From Pseudonocardia abyssalis (lineage in GTDB: Bacteria > Actinomycetota > Actinomycetes > Mycobacteriales > Pseudonocardiaceae): a DNA stretch of 64,000 bases. Every line of letters starts with the position of its first letter. Position 1 is the stretch's first letter. Both the position numbers and the translations under genes were made by a program. Below are positions 11,200 to 19,060 of the stretch, piece by piece. The notes beneath the pieces are model-generated. The model saw nothing but the letters and a program-made list of their open reading frames with translations. It made no database searches and was not told the DNA's origin. The stretch lies in the NCBI RefSeq assembly GCF_019263705.2, contig NZ_JADQDK010000001.1:3968001-4032000 (forward strand). The letters run 5' to 3'.

Positions 11200-11592
11200 G
11201 TGATCGGCGGCCGGGTGCTCGACGCCTCCGCGCTCATCGCCTTCGCCACCGGTCGTCCGGTGTACGTCCGCGCGCTCGTGTGGGCCGCGGTGGAGGCCAA
11301 CATCGTGCTCGCCGTGCCCAGTGCCGCGCTGAGCAAGGCGTGGTCGGTGCTCTCGCCCGAGCACCACGCGGCGCTCGGGGTGCTGCTCGACCTCCCGATC
11401 ACCGTGATCGACCAGCTCGACCCCCGCGCCGCGCAGGAGTCGGGCCTGCTGATGGCCGAGGCCGGGGGGGACGACCTGTCGGCCGGTCAGGTCACGCTCA
11501 GCGCGCGGCGCCGGGGCTGGCCCGCCGTGACCGGTGAGCCGTGGGCCCTGCGCAAGCTCGACACCGCCGTGGCGATCGAGGAGCTCCCCTAA
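11200..11592 (+). CDS. PIN-like protein, probable VapC-type toxin
   Basis: 130 residues starting GTG. The N-terminal VLDASALIAF has the first metal-binding Asp (D8) of the PIN ribonuclease fold, and RRRGWPAVTGEPW near the end resembles the usual last strand where VapC toxins carry VTxD; here it is TGEP. Other acidic residues (E37, D95) could complete the site but the pattern is weaker than in a classical VapC. Pairs with the RHH gene directly upstream. A degenerate or inactive toxin cannot be excluded. Confidence 0.72.
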   Translation: MIGGRVLDASALIAFATGRPVYVRALVWAAVEANIVLAVPSAALSKAWSVLSPEHHAALGVLLDLPITVIDQLDPRAAQESGLLMAEAGGDDLSAGQVTLSARRRGWPAVTGEPWALRKLDTAVAIEELP

Positions 11593-12314
11593 CCGGCGAA
11601 CCGTGCGCGTAGCCGGGTCAGGTCGTCGTCGGTGAGGCCGTTGGCGCGCAGCCAGCCCGCGGCGCCGCCGTGCTCAGCGTCGAGGTGGGCCAGCACGGCT
11701 TCCATCACGGCGGCGCGGGGCTTGTGCGGGGTGAGGTCGGCCGGCATCTCCTCCCCGGCGGCGGTGGTCCAGCGGCGGAACATCGCCTCGACGTTCTCCG
11801 CCGACAGCGCGTAGTCGGCCACCACCTCGGCGCGCTCCACCCCGACGACGTCGAGCACCAGCGCCACCAGCACACCGGTCCGGTCCTTGCCCGCCGCGCA
11901 GTGCACGAGGGCGGGCCCGGCGTCGGCCGCGGCGAGCCGCCGGACCGCCTCGGCGACGTTGGCCGGATGGTCGCCGAGGTAGCCGAGGTAGTTGCGCAGC
12001 AGCGGGTCGGTGTCGTCGCCGGTCTCGGGGAGGTACTCGCGGCTCGCCCCGATGAACGTCAGCGGCACCGTCTCGACACCGGCCGTCGCGACCGGGCTGG
12101 GGCCGTCGCGGTCGATCTCGCGGGGCGTGCGCAGATCGAGCACGAGCGTCAGCCCGAAGCCGTCGACGAGCCGCTCGACGTCGGCGGCCGTGGCGAAGTG
12201 CAGCGATCCGGTGCGCAGCAGCACTCCGTGGCGGGTCGTTCCGCCACCGGCGAGCGGGAGGCCACCGACGTCGCGGACGTTGTCGACGCCCTCGAACGGG
12301 AGCGTCCGGCTCAC
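11589..12314 (-). CDS. Tyrosine/serine phosphatase, PtpB-like
   Basis: 241 residues. Contains the phosphatase P-loop HCAAGKDRTG with nucleophile C139 and R145, and the N-terminal FEGVDNVRDVGGLPL and RTGSLHFAT stretches of the DSP-like family that includes mycobacterial PtpB. The start is the GTG at 12314, which overlaps the stop of the NIPSNAP gene by 4 bp, so both are translated together. The stop overlaps the convergent PIN gene stop. Substrate unknown. Confidence 0.85.
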   Translation of the reverse strand: MSRTLPFEGVDNVRDVGGLPLAGGGTTRHGVLLRTGSLHFATAADVERLVDGFGLTLVLDLRTPREIDRDGPSPVATAGVETVPLTFIGASREYLPETGDDTDPLLRNYLGYLGDHPANVAEAVRRLAAADAGPALVHCAAGKDRTGVLVALVLDVVGVERAEVVADYALSAENVEAMFRRWTTAAGEEMPADLTPHKPRAAVMEAVLAHLDAEHGGAAGWLRANGLTDDDLTRLRARFAG

Positions 12315-12625
12315 AGGATCCCCCGCAGCACCCGACGCGAGATCGACGCGACGATCGGACCGTCGGCCTCGCTGGCCGCGCGGACCTCCCGCCACTCCGG
12401 GTCGGCCTGGAACGCCGCCCACTTCGTCGCCATGTCGTGGTAGTCCTCGAACGTCATGACGTAGACGAGTTCGTTGTTCGAGTTCGCGCCAAGCTCCGTG
12501 GTGGACAGGAACGAGTGCCCCATCCCGTGCTTCGCGAACAACCGTGTGGTGTGCTCGGTGAAGCGCTTCACCAAGGCAGGCAACCGGCCGGGAACGGTGG
12601 TGTACTCACGAATCTCGTAGATCAC
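12311..12625 (-). CDS. NIPSNAP family protein
   Basis: 104 residues. MIYEIREYTTVPGRLPALVKRF followed by HGMGHSF, NELVYVMTFEDYHDM and WAAFQADPEW are the dimeric ferredoxin-like barrel features of NIPSNAP proteins. GTG start at 12625; a longer open frame upstream is antisense to the divergent ligase. Co-translated with the phosphatase. Precise function of the family in bacteria is not settled. Confidence 0.85.
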   Translation of the reverse strand: MIYEIREYTTVPGRLPALVKRFTEHTTRLFAKHGMGHSFLSTTELGANSNNELVYVMTFEDYHDMATKWAAFQADPEWREVRAASEADGPIVASISRRVLRGIL

Positions 12626-12650
12626 TCCTGCCACGCTAACCGGGGGGACC

Positions 12651-14105
12651 GTGGACGACCACATTCCGGTGGGCACCGGTTTCGACCGCCTCGCCGAGCA
12701 CGATCCGGACGCCGTCGCGCTGTACGCGCCCGACGGTCCGGTCACGCGGGTCGAACTGGCCGCGGCGTCGACCCGGGCCGCGCGGGAGTTCGCCGCCTCG
12801 GGCGTCCGCCAGGACGATCTCGTGACGATCGGGCTGGGCAACGGGGCCGCCTTCTATGCGGCGGTGCTCGGGGCCTGGAAGCTGGGCGCGGTGCCGCAGC
12901 CGGTGTCGGCGAAGCTGCCCGCCGCCGAGCTGGCGGCGCTGGTGGAGATCGCGGACCCGCCGATCGTCGTCGGGCTGGAGGCGGCCGACCGCCCGTGGCT
13001 GCCGTCGACCTGGACCCCCGACCCGTCGCTGTCGCCCGACCCGCTCCCGCCGGCGCTGCCCCCGAGCTGGAAGGCTCCCACGTCGGGTGGCAGCACCGGG
13101 CGTCCCAAGATCATCGTTGCGGGGGCCGCGGGATGGACGGACGAGGTGACCGCGCGCGCGGAGCGCCTGCGGATCGGCGGGCCCGGTGACGTCTTCGCCG
13201 TCACGGCGCCGCTGTACCACAACGCGCCGTTCATGTTCTCGCTGATCGCGCTGCTGCGTGGCTGTCCGCTGCTGGTGCTCGACCGGTTCGACGGCGCACA
13301 CGTCCTCGACGCCGTCACCCGCCACCGCGTGCACTGGTTCTACGCGGTGCCGACGTTGATGGGCCGCATCCTGCGCCTCCCCGACGACGTCCGGGCTGCG
13401 GCCGACCTGTCGAGCGTGCGAACGCTGCTGCACGTCGGCGCGCCGTGCCCGGAGCCGGTCAAGCGGGCCTGGATCGAGTGGATCGGGCCGGAGAAGGTCG
13501 TGGAGCTGTACGCGGGCACCGAGTCGCTCGCCGTCTGCATGATCGACGGCGTCGAGTGGCTGGAGCACCCCGGATCGGTGGGCCGACCGGTGTCCGGCGA
13601 GATGCGCATCGCCGACGCCGACGGAACCCCGCTGCCGGTCGGCGAGGTCGGCGAGGTGTGGATGCGCCCGCCGCCGGACACCACGACCTACCACTACCTG
13701 GGGGCCGAGTCGCGGTTCGTCGACGGGTGGGAGTCGATCGGCGACCTCGGGCACATGGACGCCGACGGCTACCTGTTCCTCGCCGACCGCCGCAGCGACC
13801 TCATCCTCGTCGGCGGGTCCAACGTCTACCCGGCCGAGGTGGAGGCGGCGCTGGCCGATCACCCACACGTGTTGTCCTGCTGCGTGATCGGGCTGCCCGA
13901 CGACGACCTCGGGGCCCGCGTGCACGCGATCGTGGAGCTCGCCGCCGAGGTGTCCGACGGGGACCTCCGCGCCCACGTGGCCGCGCGGTTGACCAGCACG
14001 AAGATCCCGCGCACGTGGGAGCGCGTCGACGGGCCGTTGCGGGAGGACACCGGCAAGATCCGGCGTTCGGCGCTGCGGCAGGCTCGGCTGACTCACGGCC
14101 ACTAG
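12651..14105 (+). CDS. AMP-binding acyl-CoA synthetase, bile acid-CoA ligase-like
   Basis: Adenylate-forming enzyme that would activate a carboxylic acid as acyl-AMP and pass it to CoA. 484 residues, shorter than typical (about 520), with a compact N-terminal domain. P-loop TSGGSTGRPK at 144-153, YAGTESLAVCMI as the A5 motif, GDLGHMDADGYLFLADR for A7/A8 and the C-terminal Lys in TGKIRRSAL. Similar compact enzymes are annotated as bile acid or steroid CoA ligases. GTG start at 12651, 26 bp from the divergent NIPSNAP start. Confidence 0.8.
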   Translation: MDDHIPVGTGFDRLAEHDPDAVALYAPDGPVTRVELAAASTRAAREFAASGVRQDDLVTIGLGNGAAFYAAVLGAWKLGAVPQPVSAKLPAAELAALVEIADPPIVVGLEAADRPWLPSTWTPDPSLSPDPLPPALPPSWKAPTSGGSTGRPKIIVAGAAGWTDEVTARAERLRIGGPGDVFAVTAPLYHNAPFMFSLIALLRGCPLLVLDRFDGAHVLDAVTRHRVHWFYAVPTLMGRILRLPDDVRAAADLSSVRTLLHVGAPCPEPVKRAWIEWIGPEKVVELYAGTESLAVCMIDGVEWLEHPGSVGRPVSGEMRIADADGTPLPVGEVGEVWMRPPPDTTTYHYLGAESRFVDGWESIGDLGHMDADGYLFLADRRSDLILVGGSNVYPAEVEAALADHPHVLSCCVIGLPDDDLGARVHAIVELAAEVSDGDLRAHVAARLTSTKIPRTWERVDGPLREDTGKIRRSALRQARLTHGH

Positions 14106-14174
14106 GCCGAATGCGTGAGACTTCATTAACAGTCCGGACACTGTGTCGACTTTGAGGCGCATTCGTTACTCCAT

Positions 14175-15320
14175 ATGGTCCGGCCGTCCACGCTCCCCAG
14201 CGTCCGTTCGGAGTACAACGTGCCGCTCTCCCGTCAACGGTTGCGCCTCATGGCCGCCGCCTTCACCGTCTGCGCCACCGCGATCCCCCTCGCGGTCTTC
14301 GCCGGCTCCGCGTCCGCCCTCCCCGAGGACGCGCTGCCCGGTGACCCCCAGCTCTCCGACTACAGCGCCCCCGAGTCCGACGAGGACGTCACCGTCACCC
14401 CGATCGACTTCGAGGTCTCCAACCAGCTCGAGCCCGGCTCGTCGTACACCCTGCGCGGCTTCCTCTACGAGCCCGCGGGCCAGGAGGGCTGCCGGACGTC
14501 GGTCGTGCAGGCGAACCACGCACTGACGACCGGCGCCTGGTACTGGGACATCCCCTTCGAACAGGACCGCTACTCGATCGCCCGGAAGATCGTCAAGGAG
14601 TCGGGGGTCTCCTTCCTCGCGCTCAACAAGCTCGGTTACGGCCAGCCCGACCACCCCTACCGCGCGTCGGACCGGCCCAACGGCTACACGGTCACGGTCG
14701 AGGCGCTGGCCGACGCCAGCCACCAGGTCACCCAGCAGCTGCGCGCCGACGGCTACGAGCACGTCGGCCTGATCGGGCACTCCGCGGGCAGCGAGGAGTC
14801 CGAGCTCCAGGCCGGGCTCTACCAGGACGTCGACGCCCTGATCCTGTCCGGCTTCACCCACCTCGCCACCGAGCGGTTCACCGCCCAGATCGCGACGCAG
14901 GAGGTGCCGCGGACGCTCACCGACGACTACCCCTTCTTCTTCGGTGACCACGAGACCCGCGACAGCTTCCTGTTCACCGACCTGGCCGACCCGGAGCTCG
15001 TCAGGGCCCTGCACCCGCTGGTGAACGAGACCCCGGCCGGCGAGATCCTCTCCATCGGTCCGCAGCCCTCGCGCGCCGTCGCGCCGCTCATCGACGTCCC
15101 GGTCCTCACCCTCATCGCCGAGGCCGACGAGATCTTCAACGCCGCCGGCGCCCCGATCGACGAGGCGACGTTCCTGAGCAGCGACGACGTCACGTTCAAC
15201 AGCTACCCGGGCATCGGGCACGGGGTGGAGTTCCACCGCAACGGCCCCGAGATCACCCAGGACGTGGCCGACTGGATCAGCGAGCGCCCCGAGGCCCTGC
15301 CGGCCTGCGGCACGAAGTAG
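14175..15320 (+). CDS. Secreted alpha/beta hydrolase
   Basis: 381 residues. A basic N-terminus and hydrophobic stretch (about 26-47: MAAAFTVCATAIPLAVFAGS) ending ASALPEDA indicates a Sec signal peptide. The mature part has the nucleophile elbow GHSAGS (S203), an acidic residue near VPVLTLIAEADEI and a His in IGHGVEF, i.e. a complete catalytic triad. Substrate unknown. The first ATG (14175) gives a long n-region; a later GTG at the VPLSRQR position would give a more typical signal peptide. Confidence 0.8.
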   Translation: MVRPSTLPSVRSEYNVPLSRQRLRLMAAAFTVCATAIPLAVFAGSASALPEDALPGDPQLSDYSAPESDEDVTVTPIDFEVSNQLEPGSSYTLRGFLYEPAGQEGCRTSVVQANHALTTGAWYWDIPFEQDRYSIARKIVKESGVSFLALNKLGYGQPDHPYRASDRPNGYTVTVEALADASHQVTQQLRADGYEHVGLIGHSAGSEESELQAGLYQDVDALILSGFTHLATERFTAQIATQEVPRTLTDDYPFFFGDHETRDSFLFTDLADPELVRALHPLVNETPAGEILSIGPQPSRAVAPLIDVPVLTLIAEADEIFNAAGAPIDEATFLSSDDVTFNSYPGIGHGVEFHRNGPEITQDVADWISERPEALPACGTK

Positions 15321-15330
15321 CCCGACCCGA

Positions 15331-15387
15331 ACTGCAGTAGAGCCACTGTGCCGCCACGAGACGGCGGCACAGTGGCTTCACCGCCAT
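15331..15387. terminator. Palindromic element 1, between convergent genes
   Basis: Perfect 14-bp stem GCCACTGTGCCGCC (15342-15355), 7-nt loop, then the complement at 15363-15376. It sits between the hydrolase stop and the soxR stop, so it can terminate both. Its flanks (GCAGTAGAGCCAC and GTGGCTTCACCGCCATCC) match a second copy at 60.3 kb, so it belongs to a dispersed family rather than being just a local terminator. Confidence 0.85.
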
Positions 15388-15402
15388 CCGGAGCGGGCCC
15401 GG

Positions 15403-15873
15403 TCAGACGCCCTGGGCCGGCGTGCGGCGTAGCAGCGGGGGAAGCAGGCGGGCGCCGGAGCCCGCCTCGGCGGCCCGGTCGCCGGGGTTGTAGAGCCGGC
15501 ACCGGGCCAGCGACAGACACCCGCAGCCGATGCAGGAGTCCAGGCCGTCGCGCAGGGCCACGAGCGCGTCGATCTGCTCGTCGAGCCGCCCGCGCCAGGC
15601 CTTCGACAGCCGCGACCAGTCGGCCTTCGTGGGCGTCCGACCGTTCGGCAGCCGGTCGAGACCCTCGCGCACCTCGTCGAGCCCGACGCCGATGGTCCGG
15701 GCCGCGCGGATGAACGCCAGGCGCCGCAGCACCGAGCGCTCGTAGCGGCGCTGCCCGCCCGACGTGCGCGTGGTGCGCAGCAGTCCCTCCCGCTCGTAGA
15801 ACCGCAGCGCAGACGGCGGGAAGCCGCTGCGGTCGGCCACCTCGCCGATCGTGAGCAGGTCGTGCGCGTCCAT
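15403..15873 (-). CDS. soxR: Redox-sensing MerR-family regulator SoxR
   Basis: 156 residues. MerR winged helix (LTIGEVADRSGFPPSALRFY, about 7-26), dimerisation helix, and the [2Fe-2S] ligand set CIGCGCLSLARC (C114, C117, C119, C125), which is diagnostic for SoxR. In actinomycetes SoxR answers redox-active compounds rather than superoxide. ATG at 15873. Divergent from an SDR gene 46 bp away with a perfect operator between them. Confidence 0.95.
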   Translation of the reverse strand: MDAHDLLTIGEVADRSGFPPSALRFYEREGLLRTTRTSGGQRRYERSVLRRLAFIRAARTIGVGLDEVREGLDRLPNGRTPTKADWSRLSKAWRGRLDEQIDALVALRDGLDSCIGCGCLSLARCRLYNPGDRAAEAGSGARLLPPLLRRTPAQGV

Positions 15874-15882
15874 GCACTCTCC

Positions 15883-15913
15883 TTGACCTGAAGCTGACTT
15901 CAGGTTGCACGGT
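15883..15913 (+). promoter_or_regulatory. SoxR operator inside a long-spacer promoter
   Basis: Perfect palindrome ACCTGAAG-CTGA-CTTCAGGT at 15886-15905. It lies between a -35 box TTGACC (15883-15888) and a weak -10 CACGGT (15908-15913) with a 19-bp spacer, the stretched geometry MerR-family activators correct. The downstream ATG is only 6 bp beyond the -10, so the SDR mRNA would be nearly or fully leaderless. Confidence 0.85.
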
Positions 15914-15919
15914 AGTCGC

Positions 15920-16615
15920 ATGACCCACGACATCGCCATCGTCACCGGGGCCGGCCAGGGCTTCGGCCTCGCCCTCACCGCCGCCCTCGCCGCACGCGGC
16001 ACCACCGTCCTCGCGACGGGCCGCGACGCCGGACGCCTCCGGGCCGCCACCGCCGACCTCCCCGGCGTCGTCGCCGTGCCGGGGGACGTCACCGACGCCG
16101 CGCACCGCACCGGGCTCGTCGCCACCGCGCAGCGCCTCGGCGGGCTCGACCTGCTCGTGCACAACGCGGGCGAGCTCGGCCCGTCGCCGCTGCCGCCACT
16201 GTCCGCCTATCCCCTCGACGCCCTGCGCGCCGTCCACGAGACCACCGTCGTCGCCGCACTGGCGCTGACCCAGCTCGCCCTCCCACTGCTGCGGGCCGCG
16301 GGCGCGCCCACGATCGTCGCGCTCAGCTCGGACGCCGCCGTCGAGGCCTACGGGGGCTGGGGCGGGTACGGCTCGGCGAAGGCCGCCCTCGACCACCTCG
16401 CCGCGGTGCTCGGCGTCGAGGAGCCGGGCGTGCGGGTCTACGCGGTCGATCCGGGCGACATGCGCACCGCGATGCACCAGCGCGCGTTCCCCGGCGAGGA
16501 CATCTCCGACCGGCCCGAGCCGCACACCGTCGTCCCGGCCTTCCTGCGCCTCCTCGACGAGCGCCCGCCCGGCGGCCGGTACCGCGCCGCCGACCTGCCG
16601 GCGGTGAGGTCGTGA
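15920..16615 (+). CDS. Short-chain dehydrogenase/reductase, SoxR-controlled
   Basis: 231 residues. Cofactor motif TGAGQGFG near 10-17, HNAGELG near 79, and the catalytic Tyr/Lys of GGYGSAKAALDHL. The preceding Ser is in VALSSDAAV. NADP(H)-dependent oxidoreductase; substrate unknown, plausibly a quinone or other redox-active compound given SoxR control. Start at 15920 fits the SoxR promoter; no ribosome binding site is visible. Its stop overlaps the next start by 4 bp. Confidence 0.9.
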   Translation: MTHDIAIVTGAGQGFGLALTAALAARGTTVLATGRDAGRLRAATADLPGVVAVPGDVTDAAHRTGLVATAQRLGGLDLLVHNAGELGPSPLPPLSAYPLDALRAVHETTVVAALALTQLALPLLRAAGAPTIVALSSDAAVEAYGGWGGYGSAKAALDHLAAVLGVEEPGVRVYAVDPGDMRTAMHQRAFPGEDISDRPEPHTVVPAFLRLLDERPPGGRYRAADLPAVRS

Positions 16616-17658
16616 CCCGGGCCCGGCCCACCACCCGGTTCACCGCGGGCCCGTCCGCCACCCGACCCCCCGCGGTGCGCGACGGCGTCCGCCTGATGGT
16701 CGCCGGGGAGCGGATCGGGCACCGGCGGTTCCGCGACCTCCCGGCCATGTTGGAGCCGGGTGACCTCCTCGTCGTCAACACCTCCGACACCGAACCCGCC
16801 GCGCTGCCCGGCCGGCGCGCGGACGGGCGGCCCGTGCTGCTGCACGTCTCCGGGCCCGGTCGCGGCGGCGGGCTGGTGGTCGAGCTCCGCACGCCCGACG
16901 GCCGGCGCGTCACCGATGCCGTCGCGGGCGAGCCGGTCGCCCTGCCCGCCGGGGTCGTCGCGACGCTGCACGCCGAGGTCCCGGGGGCGGCGCCCGGACG
17001 GCTGTGGCGGGCGACGATCCCCGTCGAGGGCGGGGTGGCGCGCTACCTCGCCGCCGCGGGCCGCCCGATCCGCTACTCCTACGTCCGGGAGCAGTGGCCG
17101 CTCGCCGAGTACCGCACGGTGTTCGCGACGCCGGTGCCCGGCGAGCTCGGCAGTGCCGAGATGCCGAGCGCGGGCCGCCCGTTCACCCCGGCCGTGCTCG
17201 ACGCCCTGCGCGCCCGCGGCGTCGCCATCGCCGAGATCGTGCTGCACACCGGCGTGTCCTCCCCGGAGGCCGACGAGGTGCCACTGCCGGAGCGGTACCG
17301 GGTGCCGGAGACCACGGCCGCCGCGGTGAACGCCACCCGCGGGCGGGTCGTCGCCGTCGGCACGACGGTCACGCGCGCACTGGAGACGGCCGCCGCACCG
17401 GACGGCACCGTCCACCCCGCGCAGGGCTGGACCGACCTGGTGCTCGGCCCGGACCACCCCGCCCGCGTCGTCGACGGGCTCGTCACCGGGTGGCACGAAC
17501 CGGAGGCGTCGCACCTGCTGCTGCTCGAGGCCGTCGCCGGTGCGGAGCTGGTGGGGCGGGCCTACGCCGCGTCCGACGAGCGGCCCTACCAGTGGCACGA
17601 GTTCGGCGACTCCTGCCTGCTGCTCCCGACACGGAGCGTCACTCGTCGCGCTCGGTGA
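16612..17658 (+). CDS. QueA-like S-adenosylmethionine:tRNA ribosyltransferase-isomerase
   Basis: 348 residues, the QueA size. GDLLVVNTSDTEPAALPGRR, RPIRYSYVREQWPLAEYRTVF, SAEMPSAGRPFT, HTGVSSPEADE and VGTTVTRALE are the conserved QueA stretches (compare the usual NTR/TVF/SAGRPFT/GTTSVR motifs, several altered). QueA transfers the ribosyl of SAM to preQ1 in tRNA during queuosine synthesis. No other queuosine gene is nearby, and it is co-translated with a SoxR-controlled SDR, so a different substrate is possible. GTG start at 16612. Confidence 0.82.
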   Translation: MTRARPTTRFTAGPSATRPPAVRDGVRLMVAGERIGHRRFRDLPAMLEPGDLLVVNTSDTEPAALPGRRADGRPVLLHVSGPGRGGGLVVELRTPDGRRVTDAVAGEPVALPAGVVATLHAEVPGAAPGRLWRATIPVEGGVARYLAAAGRPIRYSYVREQWPLAEYRTVFATPVPGELGSAEMPSAGRPFTPAVLDALRARGVAIAEIVLHTGVSSPEADEVPLPERYRVPETTAAAVNATRGRVVAVGTTVTRALETAAAPDGTVHPAQGWTDLVLGPDHPARVVDGLVTGWHEPEASHLLLLEAVAGAELVGRAYAASDERPYQWHEFGDSCLLLPTRSVTRRAR

Positions 17659-17898
17659 CCGTTCGCCGCGGCCGTTCGTTACACCTCTACCGCCGCCCGG
17701 GTACGACGAACGGCAGGCGAGCTGCGACGACAGGCAGCGTGTCACCTTGTGGGGCTGTAACGACGTCTCGTAAGGTCCTGCCTCAGCGTTACGAACCGAT
17801 CACGACGCACTGGGCCGGAACTCCCCATCCGGCCCAACCGGACCCCCGACCGGCCGCAGTGATCGGTTCGCTCCCCCGAGCGCTGAAAGGGCTGGTTC

Positions 17899-18696
17899 GT
17901 GGCTGGACATCGTTCCCCGCAGGGCACGCGAGCGCGTCGCGCCCCCTCCGGCTCCGCGCGGCATCACGCCGCCGACCGCCCCGCCCCCACGGGCCCGTCG
18001 CTGCGCAACACCGTGGTCGCCTCGGCCGCCGCGGTCGGAGCGGTCGCCACCGGCACCTTCACCGCACTGCTCCCCTCCCCCGGTGACTCGGCCACCGCCG
18101 CCGATGCCACCGAGACCATCGACGCCGCTCTCGTATCGGCCGACTCCACGTTCATCGCCGACCTGCCCTCGGCCGCCACGGGCATGCTCGCGCCGGTCTC
18201 CTACGACACCGCGACCACCGACGGTGCCGAGATCGCCGACCTCGCGTTCCTCGACAAGGCCCACGTCATGGCCCAGGAACTGGCCGAGCGCCAGGCCGAG
18301 GAGCAGCGCATCGCCGCCGAGCGCGCCGAGCTCGACGCCGTCATCGCCGAGGGCGGTCTCGACGGCTGGATCGCCGAGGCCCTCGACATCCTCGACCTGT
18401 CGCAGTCGCTCGCGCCGTCGGTCCACAACATCATCATGAAGGAGTCGGGCGGCAACCCCCGCGCGATCAACAACTGGGACTCCAACGCCCGCGCGGGCAC
18501 GCCGTCGCAGGGCCTCATGCAGACGATCCCGTCGACCTACCGGCACTACGTGCACCCGAGCCTGGCCGACCAGCCCATCACGCACCCGGTCGCGAACATC
18601 ACCGCCGGCATCCGCTACATGATCGACACCTACGGCCTCGACACCCTCGAGGCGGGCGGGCGCACCAACTCCGCCGGCAGCTACGTCGGCTACTGA
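17899..18696 (+). CDS. Secreted lytic transglycosylase (SLT domain)
   Basis: 265 residues. Arg-rich N-terminus and a membrane/signal segment (TVVASAAAVGAVATGTFTAL, about 35-54), an alanine/glutamate-rich helical region with AQELAERQAEEQRIAAERAE (coiled coil, about 130-150), then an SLT domain with catalytic Glu near 182 (IIMKESGGNP), SQGLMQTIPSTY and NITAGIRYMIDTYG. Cleaves peptidoglycan glycan strands in the wall. The 240 bp upstream was checked for a cyclic di-AMP riboswitch and none was found. Confidence 0.88.
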   Translation: MAGHRSPQGTRARRAPSGSARHHAADRPAPTGPSLRNTVVASAAAVGAVATGTFTALLPSPGDSATAADATETIDAALVSADSTFIADLPSAATGMLAPVSYDTATTDGAEIADLAFLDKAHVMAQELAERQAEEQRIAAERAELDAVIAEGGLDGWIAEALDILDLSQSLAPSVHNIIMKESGGNPRAINNWDSNARAGTPSQGLMQTIPSTYRHYVHPSLADQPITHPVANITAGIRYMIDTYGLDTLEAGGRTNSAGSYVGY

Positions 18697-18797
18697 GGCC
18701 GCTGCGGCCGCCCCCGGGCGGCAACGCCCACAGGGCAGCGCCACCAGCCCCGGACCGGACGCACATGATCCGGCCGACGCCGAGCCGAACGGGTGAG

Positions 18798-19013
18798 TCA
18801 GAGCACCGGCCGGGCCTTGCGCCCGTGCACCGCGACGACGTCGCCGGCCCGCAGCTGGGCGCCCCGGCGGCTCTCCGGGCGGCCGTTGACCTCGACCTCG
18901 CCCGCCTCGATCAGCTCGCGGGCGTGGCCGCCGTCCTCGGCCAGCCCGGCGAGCTTGAGGAACTGGCCCAGGCGGATGGGCTCACCGGTGAGCGGGACGT
19001 CGTCGATGCGCAT
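18798..19013 (-). CDS. Small S4-domain RNA-binding protein
   Basis: 71 residues, essentially one S4 domain: IRLGQFLKLAGLAEDGGHARELIEAG then VEVNGRPESRRGAQLRAGD. YbcJ/YaaA-type stand-alone S4 proteins bind structured RNA, probably ribosomal. ATG at 19013. Divergent from the acyltransferase gene by 47 bp. Confidence 0.88.
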   Translation of the reverse strand: MRIDDVPLTGEPIRLGQFLKLAGLAEDGGHARELIEAGEVEVNGRPESRRGAQLRAGDVVAVHGRKARPVL

Positions 19014-19060
19014 GAGATCATGGTGCCCTCACCCGACGCAGCGAAGGAACCCCGTACGGC

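Noticed and set aside
17659..17898. Cyclic di-AMP (ydaO) riboswitch before the transglycosylase
   Set aside because: Such switches are common before actinobacterial wall hydrolase genes, but the conserved purine-rich GGGGAACC/GGGTGAA blocks are not found.
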